Shown: piece after piece, positions 16,635 through 25,296 of the stretch
How the letters are laid out: every line of letters starts with the position of its first letter
Position numbering within the stretch: position 1 is the stretch's first letter
Origin: Nitrososphaerota archaeon
Lineage (GTDB): Archaea; Thermoproteota; Nitrososphaeria_A; Caldarchaeales; JAVZCJ01
Assembly: GCA_038817485.1 (NCBI GenBank)
Contig: JAWAZL010000005.1
Location: 36,435 to 79,068 of the forward strand
DNA: 42,634 bases
Direction of reading: 5' to 3'
Position numbers and translations under genes: made by a program
The notes under the pieces: generated by a model
What the model was told of the DNA's origin: nothing
What the model saw: only the letters and a program-made list of their open reading frames with translations
The model's database searches: none

Positions 16635-16780
16635 AAATTTTTCCTCTTTTTTAAAAAAGTATTATTTTTCATACTATTTAAACTTTTTTCATTAAAAAAT
16701 TATGTTTAAGTTAAAAGGATATTTTCATTATCATTTTTACTTAATTGTTACAATCTTCTATATTTGATATTATCTTACAG

Positions 16781-17176
16781 TTAATTTAATGCCTTCTCTT
16801 CTTTGAATCTAACACATAGCTTATATACATGTATTACTACTGAGGTTACAATTAAACATAAAGTTAAGTAATCTATGAAGAATGCTTTAGGGTCTAATCT
16901 AATTGTTAAAAGTAATGGATAATATCTTACTCCTAAGAAGAAATATCCTGAAATATATAAAAAAGATGCTAGAGATAAAAATATTTCTAATTCCTTATTT
17001 GTTTTATTAATAAGATTTGTATAAGATAATACTACTAATATTGGAACAAGCACAGTTAAATTAAGCATAGCATAAAATGGTGACATAGTTATATTAAATA
17101 TTGCTACTTCCCATATGATCCTAATTAATGTATAAAATATTAAAAAGAGTACTGAGATTATTCTTGATTCTTGCAT
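16781..17176 (-). CDS. Small membrane protein with four predicted helices
   Basis: 131 residues from the start used here, with about four hydrophobic segments ('IISVLFLIFYTLIRIIW', 'LNLTVLVPILVVLSY', 'IFLSLASFLYISGYFF', 'FFIDYLTLCLIVTSVVIHVY'). No family recognised. ATG 17176 is preferred because AAGGGG lies eight bases before it; the longer frame starting at 17236 adds a low-complexity Asn/Lys segment and would overlap the divergent gene. The C-terminal 'RFKEEKALN' is cytoplasmic by the positive-inside rule. Confidence 0.55.
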   Translation of the reverse strand: MQESRIISVLFLIFYTLIRIIWEVAIFNITMSPFYAMLNLTVLVPILVVLSYTNLINKTNKELEIFLSLASFLYISGYFFLGVRYYPLLLTIRLDPKAFFIDYLTLCLIVTSVVIHVYKLCVRFKEEKALN

Positions 17177-17227
17177 GACTATTTCCCCTTTATTATTTTT
17201 ATTTTTCGAAAAATTTAAATTTATGAT

Positions 17228-18283
17228 ATGGATCATAAAGAAAGAGTTTTAACTGCAATAAATCTAGAAGAGCCTGATCGCATTCCGCTTTCTCCATCAG
17301 GTTTTCATAAAATAGTTTTAGAAAAACTATTCAAACATTTTAATGTGAATGAATTGATTGAACTTTATAAGAAACTAGATTTGGATGCTATTATTGTTTC
17401 AATAGCTGATGGAATGATAACTTATCCTAAAAATTTTACTCCAAAAAACTTCAAGATGGATCATTAATTAATGAATGGAATGTAAGATATATTATTCCAC
17501 CGGATAGAGACCATATTTTTATAGAGCACCCAATAAAGAATTGGGAAGATTTTGATAAGTATTCTTTTCCTGACCCTTATGAGTATTATAGATTTATTGA
17601 AATAGAAGAAATAGTAAATAAATATAGCGAAGAGTATGCTATAGTTGCTTCTATAGATTTTGGCTTATTTGAAAAAGCATGCTTATTACGTGGTATTTCA
17701 TCTTTCCTTATGGATTTATATAAAAATCCAAATTTTGTTAAAAAACTACTTAATAAATTAGTAGAATTTGATAGCAAATTAATTGATGAAGTATGCAAAT
17801 ATGATATAGATATATTCTTTGGTAGTGATGATTTAGGAACACAACATTCATTATTTTTTCCTCCAGAAATATTTAGGAAATTCTTTAAAGAAAGATGGAG
17901 AAAATTGCTTAAAATTCCAAGAAAAAATACCAATCATGTTTCACTCAGATGGCAATATTGAAAAAATAATTCCAGACCTTATCGATATAGGTGTAAACAT
18001 TCTTAATCCAGTTCAACCAAGAGCTTTAAATCCAAAAATTGTCAAAGAAAAATATGGTGAAAAGCTTGCTCAATGGGGAACAATAGATATTCAATATACT
18101 CTTCCATTTGGAACAATTAATGATATAGTTAAAGAAGTATTGACTAGAATTAAAACTGTTGGCTATGATGGTGGTTTAATTCTTGCCCCATCACACACAA
18201 TTCTTCCAGATGTGCCAATTGAAAATTATTTAGCTTTTGTTAAATTTGCAAAGAAATATGGTATTTATCCCATAAGAACATAA
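17228..18283 (+). pseudogene. URO-D family methyltransferase (corrinoid type), broken by two frameshifts
   Basis: Together three segments encode a complete ~351-residue uroporphyrinogen-decarboxylase-family protein of the kind that moves methyl groups to or from corrinoid proteins. Segment 1 (17228-17467) has 'MDHKERVLTAINLEEPDRIP', the usual N-terminus. The frame then shifts within A6 at 17443-17448; the next segment reads GSLINEWNVRY and later 'LGTQHSLFFPPEIFRKFF'. A second shift in A6 at 17922-17927 restores the original frame for 'IPIMFHSDGNIEKIIPDLID' to 'PSHTILPDVPIENYLAFV'. The key segment is H-S-D, as in the gene at 22322. The reading frames are otherwise intact, so the break is recent, a sequencing error in homopolymers, or slippage. 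Confidence 0.8.
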
Positions 18284-18295
18284 AAAAGTCGATTT

Positions 18296-18610
18296 TTACT
18301 TTTCTTTAAAGAATATGATTGGAAACCATAATGGCCAAAAAAATATCCATGGAAACCAACTATAATAAACTTCACCACCTATGCTAAATATAAGATTACA
18401 TTTTCTGCATTTTATTATCCTATAACCTATTGCTTCTAATTCTTTTGAAGAACATCTTGGACAAGAAAGCTTTTCAATCTCTAATGGAATATAGTAATAA
18501 GAGGTTTTAAATCCTTTTATCATTGATATTATAATTAGTATAAAAAACATTATAAAAGTTAAAAGAAATATTATAAGTGTTATTATAACTATAATTGTTT
18601 CAATCTGCAT
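18296..18610 (-). CDS. Small membrane protein with a zinc ribbon
   Basis: 104 residues. One long hydrophobic stretch (about 5-32) is followed by a zinc ribbon with C50, C53, C68 and C71 ('SCPRCSSKELEAIGYRIIKC', 'RKC'), then an aromatic hydrophobic end 'YYSWFPWIFFWPLWFPIIFF' that may dip into the membrane. Function is unknown; membrane-tethered zinc ribbons are frequent in archaea. Convergent with the methyltransferase pseudogene (12 bases between stops). Confidence 0.65.
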   Translation of the reverse strand: MQIETIIVIITLIIFLLTFIMFFILIIISMIKGFKTSYYYIPLEIEKLSCPRCSSKELEAIGYRIIKCRKCNLIFSIGGEVYYSWFPWIFFWPLWFPIIFFKEK

Positions 18611-18704
18611 TTTTCCATTTATTATATAAAAAAATTAGCTTATAAAATTTTTAAAATAATTTAATTTATTTAAAATTTTAAAATTATGTATTTTTCAGTA
18701 ATCA

Positions 18705-19874
18705 TTAATATTGTTTTTGCGGATTTAATAATGTAAAGAAAGTTTTTACTATTTCTTGATTACCTTGATTCTTAATTATCATTTCTAAAACTCTTCCTTC
18801 TACTTCTGAAGTAAATTCTTCTGTAAATCTTGATGGTAGATTTACCATGCTATCTATCAAATCTAAAGCTAGAGGTAAATTTGTTGCCTCATTGAAAAAA
18901 TTCTTTTGTCCAAATATTTCTAAAATTTCTTCTTCATTTAAAGAAGATGGATATTCAATTTCGCATGGTGGCATATTTTCATAAAATCTAACTTGAATCC
19001 TTCTCATTTTTTTAAATCCTTCTTTTTCAAGACCTAATGTTTCAAATGGCATAAAGGTCCTTTTTTCAGCTTCTTCCATTAAGTCACCTTCAGACCATCC
19101 TATAGATGCTAAAGTTGCATAGCGAGTATAAACTTGAACTAATTTATCACCTATAAGTTCTTGATAATTAAAGAAAGTCCTCTTAGGCATAAATGTAGAA
19201 AGTATAAGTTTATCTATTATTGTTGTAAATGGATTTTTTCTATCTTTTACTGCAAGATATCCTCCTATTGCTCTAGTATGACTTCTTTTTATCACACTTA
19301 TTACTTTTTTGCTTTTTCTTAATAATTCTGTTACTTCAAAAGCTTCTTTTAAAATTTTGTCTTCATAATCACTATATAACCCTGATTTTTTTATTAAATA
19401 TGCACTATATACGAAACCATAGAAACTCCCATCTAAGATTAATAAATCGCAATTTTCTAAAGCTTCTAAAGCCAATTTTCTTTCAGCATAAGTTGTTAAT
19501 AAATCAAAAGAAAATTTACTTCTATCTGGTGAAAGTGCTTGTTTTCTTTTAAAAACACCAGCTCTAAAATCTTCTTTCCTTTTTTCAATACCTTTTAAAA
19601 AAATTGCACCTACTGAAAATACACCATACCTTATGCCAAGTCTTTCACTCAATCTTGGTGATCTTGAACCATCAATAGCAGCAACAATCGAAGATTTGTT
19701 TGATATTGGAATTTCATGAAGATATGGTTTTAATTCTTTACTTAATTCTTTAAGTTGTAAATCCATTTTTTGAATATCTTTTACTAATCTACTTGCTTCT
19801 TTTTCAGTTAATTCAAAAAAGCGACGCTGAAGATCTTGTGGAAGCTTAATCCATTCTATTAATTCTTCAGCCAT
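18705..19874 (-). CDS. nurA: NurA-family 5'-3' nuclease
   Basis: NurA works with the HerA translocase in DNA end resection. The N-terminal catalytic motif is 'IVAAIDGSRSPRLSERLGIR', containing the metal-binding Asp; 'CDLLILDGSFYG' gives the second acidic motif; 'LALDLIDSMVN' near the C-terminus gives a third. Length (389) is normal. Its start region overlaps the end of herA: ATG 19874 lies five bases after the herA TGA (19879-19881), while a TTG at 19886 would overlap it by 8 bases. The pair is a typical herA-nurA operon, but mre11 and rad50, which usually flank it, are absent here. Confidence 0.85.
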   Translation of the reverse strand: MAEELIEWIKLPQDLQRRFFELTEKEASRLVKDIQKMDLQLKELSKELKPYLHEIPISNKSSIVAAIDGSRSPRLSERLGIRYGVFSVGAIFLKGIEKRKEDFRAGVFKRKQALSPDRSKFSFDLLTTYAERKLALEALENCDLLILDGSFYGFVYSAYLIKKSGLYSDYEDKILKEAFEVTELLRKSKKVISVIKRSHTRAIGGYLAVKDRKNPFTTIIDKLILSTFMPKRTFFNYQELIGDKLVQVYTRYATLASIGWSEGDLMEEAEKRTFMPFETLGLEKEGFKKMRRIQVRFYENMPPCEIEYPSSLNEEEILEIFGQKNFFNEATNLPLALDLIDSMVNLPSRFTEEFTSEVEGRVLEMIIKNQGNQEIVKTFFTLLNPQKQY

Positions 19875-19878
19875 ATTC

Positions 19879-21360
19879 TCACTCAATTTTATATGTTATA
19901 AGTAATGGAACTGGTGATACATTCATAGCTCCTGAGAAATAGAATCTTCCAGGTTTAAGTTGAAGTAATTGATCAGATGTTATATCATAAGGTGATAGCC
20001 ATTCTGAAGCTCCACCTTCTCCTCCAGCATCTAACGGATGTATTCTTCCAAAGAAATGGGTATTCAAATTTCTTCTTACAGCAGCATTTATTCCAATTTC
20101 TCCTTTTATTCCTTGAGCTATAAGAGTTAAATTAAGCATTCTTTTTCTTCCTAAAGCAGCTAAATTTTTTATCATTTCAGTTGTTTCACTTTGAATGCCT
20201 CTTGGGTCCCAAGGAGCATATTGAGGGGCTTCATCCATTATTAAACTTATCATTAAATTTTTTCCAATTTCCATTAAACCATAAAGATATCTAGAAAGAG
20301 AAAGGAAAAAACCAAGTTTAGCCTCTGTTAAAATTCCTCCCATATCTATAATGATTAAATTTTTATTTTCAAATTTTTTTATAACTTCTTCTATACTCAT
20401 TGTTCCCATTATTGGTTTTAAATCTTGAGGTTTAAATCTTCTAAATATTCTTTTACTAGCTCTTTCAGCAGAATTTTTCCAATCTTCTCTTTTTATACTT
20501 AAAATATTTTCATTAATTTGTTTTTTAAGTTGATTATATAAAATTTCAGCAGGGTCTTTCCCTTCTTTTTTTGAAATCTCAATAGCATTTTTTACTTTTT
20601 CAACCCACCCTTCAATAAATGAATCAAAACCATCTTTAACATTTTCATTTCTTCCAAAACCATTAGTTTTATCATCAAAATAACTTAAAATCGATTCTTC
20701 ATCTAAAGCTATATCAGTAATTTTTATAACTTCAACATTATCCGAATCTTGATAATAAGGTGCATAATCAGTACCACTCCAATCTAATACAAGTACTTTA
20801 TATCCAGATTTAAGATATAATGGTATAAGAACATGACGTGTAAACCAAGATTTACCGCTACCAGTACTTCCATAAACACCTACATGATAAGGAATAAAGA
20901 ATTTTCTTACTGGAATTTTCCAAGATTCATGCCCCTCTAAATATGCATTCGTCCAAATAATATCTTCTCCTTTTACCATTAATTGAAAAGGATTATCTTC
21001 CTCTTCTAAAAGATATACTGGAGACCTTGGTTGAATTATTGATAAATTTGGTTCTATTCCATTTTCAGTAATAACACCTATTGGTTTAATTAAGAAAGAA
21101 AAAACTTCTCTAGCTCCAGATGGCTCACCACCATATTTCATATATGCAACATCAGGTCTATAAGATGTATGACTAAGAAATTCATTTTTACCTAATCCAC
21201 CCCTAAGAACACCTAATAATTGATTTGATGGCTTTTCATCTCCTCCATTCTTAATAAGAACAAGGTTTTCTGAAGTTATTTCTTTTTCCAAATCTTTTAA
21301 TAAAATAACTCTAGCAGAAGTTTCAGTAGAACCATCAGCTATTCTACCAATAAATTTCAA
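19879..21360 (-). CDS. herA: HerA-family hexameric DNA translocase
   Basis: FtsK-like ATPase that drives NurA. The N-terminal beta-barrel (HAS domain, 'KFIGRIADGSTETSARVILL') is followed by the Walker A 'VGVYGSTGSGKSWFTRHV' (P-loop GSTGSGKS) and the acidic strand 'LMISLIMDEAPQYAPWDPRG' (Walker B with DE). Near the C-terminus are 'GRKRMLNLTLIAQGIKGEI' and 'NTHFFGRI', the usual arginine-finger region. I place the start at TTG 21360: GGAGGT ends six bases upstream, and the frame's earlier TTG (21375) is itself part of that ribosome site. The resulting 493 residues start directly with the conserved barrel. Confidence 0.87.
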   Translation of the reverse strand: MKFIGRIADGSTETSARVILLKDLEKEITSENLVLIKNGGDEKPSNQLLGVLRGGLGKNEFLSHTSYRPDVAYMKYGGEPSGAREVFSFLIKPIGVITENGIEPNLSIIQPRSPVYLLEEEDNPFQLMVKGEDIIWTNAYLEGHESWKIPVRKFFIPYHVGVYGSTGSGKSWFTRHVLIPLYLKSGYKVLVLDWSGTDYAPYYQDSDNVEVIKITDIALDEESILSYFDDKTNGFGRNENVKDGFDSFIEGWVEKVKNAIEISKKEGKDPAEILYNQLKKQINENILSIKREDWKNSAERASKRIFRRFKPQDLKPIMGTMSIEEVIKKFENKNLIIIDMGGILTEAKLGFFLSLSRYLYGLMEIGKNLMISLIMDEAPQYAPWDPRGIQSETTEMIKNLAALGRKRMLNLTLIAQGIKGEIGINAAVRRNLNTHFFGRIHPLDAGGEGGASEWLSPYDITSDQLLQLKPGRFYFSGAMNVSPVPLLITYKIE

Positions 21361-21671
21361 AGTTTTTACCTCCAAAATAATTTTATTTATAGATTTATTT
21401 TAAATGCCTATATAGATAATCTATTAATAAACTTTTATTAAAAATCATAAGAATAGAATTTATTTAAAATAAGTGGAAAAAATCAAGAGAAATATAAATT
21501 TTAAAAAATTTGGTAAATCTGTAAAGTATTAAAATTGCAAACATAATTATTTATTAAGCATAAGTGATGGTACTAAAATAGATATTACAAAATTTGTTTT
21601 TAAAATGAGATTAAAAAGTAAAGAAAAACGTTTATGGAAAAACAATATTATTGATAATTACTAATAAACCC
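21361..21671. other. AT-rich spacer between herA and the corrinoid protein gene
   Basis: Holds the herA Shine-Dalgarno site and probably its promoter (AT boxes around 21385-21420). The remaining 250 bases show no RNA gene, only short frames with poor codon use. Because herA and the corrinoid gene both read leftwards, this also contains the end of the methyltransferase unit's transcript. Confidence 0.4.
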
Positions 21672-22325
21672 TCATAATCTTAAAAGCTCTCTTACTTTTC
21701 CTACAGCTTTAACAGCATCTGGAGCATATCCATCTGCTCCTATTTTTTTAGCCCATTCTTCAGTAACAGGTGCTCCTCCTACAATTACTTTTACATTTTT
21801 TCTTAATCCAGTTCTCTCTAATTCTTCTATAACTCTTTTTTGTTCTAATAATGTAGTTGTAAGAAGTGCTGATAAGCCTAAAACATCAGGTTTTAATTCT
21901 TTAATTTTTTCAATTATTTCTTTTGCTGGAACATCCACGCCCAAATCTATTATTTCAAATCCATTAATCCAAAGCATAAGAGCTACTAAATTTTTTCCTA
22001 TATCATGTATATCTCCTTCAACTGTAGCTAGCATAACTTTTCCAAGCTTTTTTCTTTCTTCCTTTCTTTTTTCCAATTCAGGTTTAATTATTTCTACAGC
22101 TCTTTTCATGATTTCAGCACCCATAACAAGTTCTGGTAAAAAAGCTTCTCCATTTTCATACATATTTCCTAATTTTCTTATACCATTTGAAAGCCCATCT
22201 TCTATTATTTTTATAGGATTCAATCCCTGTTCTAAAGCTCTTTTAGTTAATAGTAAAGTTTTTTCTATGTCCATTGATAATAAAGCTTCTTGTATTTCTT
22301 TTAATATATCATTTTGCATTATCAC
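21672..22325 (-). CDS. Corrinoid (B12-binding) methyl-carrier protein
   Basis: 217 residues, the normal two-domain design of MtaC/MtbC-type proteins. Residues 1-88 form the helical cap ('EDGLSNGIRKLGNMYENGEA', 'LPELVMGAEIMKRAVEII'). Residues 95-217 are the Rossmann-like B12 domain with the complete motif D105-x-H107-x2-G110 ('VEGDIHDIGKN'), 'VLGLSALLTTTL' (S152) and 'KVIVGGAPVTEEWA'. The cobalt cofactor accepts a methyl group from one methyltransferase and gives it to another. Its ATG region overlaps the end of the URO-D methyltransferase gene by 4 bases, so the two are translationally coupled. Confidence 0.92.
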   Translation of the reverse strand: MIMQNDILKEIQEALLSMDIEKTLLLTKRALEQGLNPIKIIEDGLSNGIRKLGNMYENGEAFLPELVMGAEIMKRAVEIIKPELEKRKEERKKLGKVMLATVEGDIHDIGKNLVALMLWINGFEIIDLGVDVPAKEIIEKIKELKPDVLGLSALLTTTLLEQKRVIEELERTGLRKNVKVIVGGAPVTEEWAKKIGADGYAPDAVKAVGKVRELLRL

Positions 22326-23455
22326 TCACCTTTTTTAATTGGATATTTACCATATTTTCTTCCTGTTTCATATAAAGCTTTTGCATTCTCTATAGGTATA
22401 GCATCATGTATTTCACTACTTGATCCTAAAATATAACCACTGCCTGGAGCAGCTATAGATAATGTTTCTTTTACTTTTTCAATTATTTCTTTTATTGTTC
22501 CAAATGGTAAAAGATGGCTACAGTCTATATGACCAATTAAAGCGACATGATTTCCATATTTTTCTTTAACTTCATCTATCTTCATTCCTGCTGTTGGATC
22601 TATTGGGTGCAATGCATCTATTTTTAAATCAAAAACTAGTTTATCTAATATTGGATTAAGGTTCCCATCACTATGAAATATCATTTTTATATTTTTATTA
22701 AAAAGAAAATTTCTTATGCGTTTAATTCTTGGAAACCAATTTTCATTAAGCCATTTAGGAGAAAACATTAACCCTTTATCAAAAGCTATGTCTTCTCCTA
22801 AGAATATTACATCGCCCATATTTTCTTCTACCCAAAGCTTAAGTCTAATCATTATCCATTTTTCGAAAATATCTAAAAGTTTGTTTACTATATTTTTTGC
22901 CATAAACATAGCTTGAAAAAATAAATCATAACCTGTAAACATATAAGCTTCAGTTAATGGTCCTTCAAAATTTCCTACAAATACTATACCATGCTTCTTA
23001 TATCCTTCAATAGTTTTTTTATGGTATGGAATAAACCATTCTGCTATTTTACTTTCATCTGGTTCTGGAGGAAGTTTATTACTAAGTTCATCTAAATTTT
23101 TAAAAGGTCTTTTATCAATCCATGTAGTTCCTGCTTTTGTTTTAATAGCCCAACCTTCTTTTTCAATTCCTAAAATATCTATCCATTCAAAAAATTTATT
23201 TTTAAACCACATGAAATCTGTAAACCACCAATAATCTCTAGTTATATCTATTCCTAAATATTTGTATGCTCTTGCATTTGTTTCAAGAGGATCGTTTGTT
23301 TTAACAATTTTTCTAATTTTTTCATTATTTACTATATCCATAATTGGAACTCTATCACTTTCTTCAAGATTTAAAGTTGCTAAGAATCTTTCATTATTTT
23401 TCTCCCATTCTTTTTGTCCATTCATAACCATACACTTTTTAAAAACATTAATCAT
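22322..23455 (-). CDS. URO-D family methyltransferase, H-S-D type
   Basis: Up to 377 residues, a TIM barrel of the uroporphyrinogen-decarboxylase superfamily that in archaea serves corrinoid methyl transfer. Landmarks: 'LNLEESDRVPIMD', 'GEDIAFDKGLMFSPKW', 'IKMIFHSDGNLNPILDKL' (H261-S262-D263) and 'GYILGSSSEIHDAIPIEN'. MtaA/MtbA-type enzymes that methylate coenzyme M have H-x-C here and a Cys in the last loop; both are replaced (D263, Ser 345-347). So this is probably the substrate-side enzyme, or uses a different metal site. The start is uncertain: AAATATATAA (23461-23470) predicts a transcript start near 23440, which favours ATG at 23431 or 23425 over 23455. Confidence 0.85.
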   Translation of the reverse strand: MINVFKKCMVMNGQKEWEKNNERFLATLNLEESDRVPIMDIVNNEKIRKIVKTNDPLETNARAYKYLGIDITRDYWWFTDFMWFKNKFFEWIDILGIEKEGWAIKTKAGTTWIDKRPFKNLDELSNKLPPEPDESKIAEWFIPYHKKTIEGYKKHGIVFVGNFEGPLTEAYMFTGYDLFFQAMFMAKNIVNKLLDIFEKWIMIRLKLWVEENMGDVIFLGEDIAFDKGLMFSPKWLNENWFPRIKRIRNFLFNKNIKMIFHSDGNLNPILDKLVFDLKIDALHPIDPTAGMKIDEVKEKYGNHVALIGHIDCSHLLPFGTIKEIIEKVKETLSIAAPGSGYILGSSSEIHDAIPIENAKALYETGRKYGKYPIKKGE

Positions 23456-23540
23456 TTAACTTATATATTTATTTCATTCAATTATTAAAAATAAGAATGT
23501 TTAAATATTTCTCATGGTAAATAATCGTAGGTAAATATTG
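23456..23540. promoter_or_regulatory. Divergent promoter region of the two methyltransferase units
   Basis: About 85 bases separate the two opposite units. Leftward, the minus-strand box AAATATATAA lies at 23461-23470. Rightward, TTTAAATATTT at 23500-23510 lies ~30 bases before the start of the corrinoid gene, which implies a very short leader. Such a compact arrangement suggests co-regulation. No clear operator palindrome is seen. Confidence 0.5.
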
Positions 23541-24170
23541 ATGGAAAATAGGATATATAAACTAGTTATGGAATTTAAACCATTTGAAGTAGAGAAAGAA
23601 ATTAAACATCTTCTTTCAATTGGGGTTGATCCTAATGAAATTCTTAATAGCTTAAGAAAAGCAATGTTTGATGCATGTGAAAAATATGGTAAGGAATTTG
23701 CACTCCCACAACTTTCTGCAATAATGGCATCCTTTTATATGGGTTATGAAATTTTAAAAGATAAAATTAAAAAAATGGATAAAGGCAGAATTTTAATAGG
23801 AACATTAGGTTCTATGCATTATATAGGGAAAGATATTATAAAAGTATTGTATATAGCAGATGGTTTTGAAGTTAAAGATTTAGGCGAGAATTTAATGGCA
23901 GAAGATTTTATAAAAGGTATAAAAGATTTTAAACCTCACTTAGTTGGGCTTTCAGTATTTTTAACAAATGCAATATTTGAAATAGAGAAAATAATTAAAT
24001 TCTTAAAAGAAAATAATTTAAGAGATAAAGTTAAGGTTATAATAGGAGGAGTGCAAGGTAATCCATATATAGCTAAAAAATTTGAATTAGATGGTTGGGC
24101 TCATGATCCTAAAACTGCTTTAGAAATTGCAAATAAATTAGTTAAGGAGGTACGTGAAAAATATGGTTGA
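23541..24170 (+). CDS. Corrinoid-protein homologue with altered DxHxxG motif
   Basis: 209 residues with the same cap plus B12-domain plan as the carrier at 21672, but diverged. The cobalamin loop reads 'GTLGSMHYIGKDIIKVLYIA': His 94 and Gly 97 are kept (numbering from the TTG one codon upstream), while the Asp is Ser 92 and the loop is one residue shorter than the usual GTVEGDIHDIG. 'HLVGLSVFLTNAIFEIEK' and 'KVIIGGVQGNPYIAKKFELD' complete the domain. The Asp normally tunes protonation of the histidine cobalt ligand, so this protein may hold B12 differently. ATG 23541 is used. The next gene overlaps it by a few bases, behind AAGGAGG (24144-24150). Confidence 0.85.
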   Translation: MENRIYKLVMEFKPFEVEKEIKHLLSIGVDPNEILNSLRKAMFDACEKYGKEFALPQLSAIMASFYMGYEILKDKIKKMDKGRILIGTLGSMHYIGKDIIKVLYIADGFEVKDLGENLMAEDFIKGIKDFKPHLVGLSVFLTNAIFEIEKIIKFLKENNLRDKVKVIIGGVQGNPYIAKKFELDGWAHDPKTALEIANKLVKEVREKYG

Positions 24171-25281
24171 AATTACAGGTCTTGAAAGAGCTTTAATTTA
24201 CTTAAGTGGAGAAAAACCAGATAAAATGCCAATATGGTTAGAATCTGTTTATTTAGCTTGGAAATATTCTGGCGTACCAAGTTTAAGGGAATATATTCAC
24301 GATGGAAAAGCAATAGCAAGAGGACATATAGCTGTAGCTGAAAAATTTAGAGTTGATATTACAGGGGTTAATACAGATCAATGGGTTATGTATGAAATAT
24401 TAGGTGCTGAAGTTGAAATTTTAGATCATGTTGTACAAGCAAAGATTCAACCATGGCGCTATAAGCCAGATCGTAGTATTTATGATAGATTTATTGAAAA
24501 AGTAGAAAGAATTGAAAAGAACATAGAAGAATTTGATCCTAGAAAATGTAAAAGGGCTCAAGCAATATTTGAAGCATGGAAAATTGTTGCAGAAAAAATT
24601 GGAAAAAAAGTTCTTTTAAGACAAGGAATACTTGGACCTGCTGCAACTTTAGCTTTAACGATTGGAATGACCGAAGTAATGAGAGATGTTATGATATTTC
24701 CAGATTTACTTCCTACTTTAACAAGAATAGTTAGAGGGCCTTTAATGGAATGGACAGTTGATGTAGCATATAAAATGGTAGAAGCAATCAATTTTACAAA
24801 TTTTTGTATGGGATTTAGTGGATATGATAAATCTATTTTAAGCCCAGATTTAAGAGAATGGTTAGCTGCATTAGATTTAGAATATTTAAATAAAGTTAGA
24901 TCAAGAATAGGTAAAGATGTTCCTATTACAACTCATGTTTGTAGTTGGGATCCAGATTTAGATTTTATATATGAAAAATTTGGAAAACCTAAACTTATAA
25001 ATGAATTGCAATTTTATGCTCCAGGATCAACTTATCCATTAGAAAAAGCTGTTGAAAAATTTGGTGATAAAATTCCACTTTGTGCTGGAATTGATCATCT
25101 TGGACCACTTTTTTCTGGAACGCCTAATGATGTTGAATTAATGGTAAAAAATTCGATAGAATTAGGAAAAAATTGCATATCTTTTGCACTTGGCCCTGGA
25201 TGTGGATTGAGCCCAAATACTCCAGAAGAAAATTTACTTAAAATTTCAGAAATAAGAGATAAATACGGAAGATATAAATGA
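24163..25281 (+). CDS. URO-D family methyltransferase, H-x-C...C zinc type (MtaA/MtbA-like)
   Basis: 372 residues from ATG 24163 (a GTG at 24154 is possible; the Shine-Dalgarno AAGGAGG is 3 bases from GTG and 12 from ATG). The zinc ligands of thiol-methylating enzymes are all visible: 'PITTHVCSWDPDLD' (H261 and C263, GTG numbering) and 'FALGPGCGLSPNTPEENLL' (C350), with 'CAGIDHLGPLFSGTP' between. In MtaA/MtbA this zinc activates coenzyme M as methyl acceptor. The natural acceptor in this organism is unknown, since no methyl-coenzyme M reductase gene is in the window. Overlaps the corrinoid-protein gene and is followed after 15 bases by a transporter. Confidence 0.9.
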   Translation: MVEITGLERALIYLSGEKPDKMPIWLESVYLAWKYSGVPSLREYIHDGKAIARGHIAVAEKFRVDITGVNTDQWVMYEILGAEVEILDHVVQAKIQPWRYKPDRSIYDRFIEKVERIEKNIEEFDPRKCKRAQAIFEAWKIVAEKIGKKVLLRQGILGPAATLALTIGMTEVMRDVMIFPDLLPTLTRIVRGPLMEWTVDVAYKMVEAINFTNFCMGFSGYDKSILSPDLREWLAALDLEYLNKVRSRIGKDVPITTHVCSWDPDLDFIYEKFGKPKLINELQFYAPGSTYPLEKAVEKFGDKIPLCAGIDHLGPLFSGTPNDVELMVKNSIELGKNCISFALGPGCGLSPNTPEENLLKISEIRDKYGRYK

Positions 25282-25296
25282 AGAAAGTGATCTTAT

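Noticed and set aside
16781-17236. Longer version of the small membrane protein starting at 17236
   Set aside because: The extra 20 residues are low complexity and would overlap the divergent gene; a clear AAGGGG ribosome site supports ATG 17176.
21541-21663. Plus-strand frame ending SKEKRLWKNNIIDNY in the spacer before herA
   Set aside because: AT-driven composition, no start with a ribosome site and no recognisable motif.
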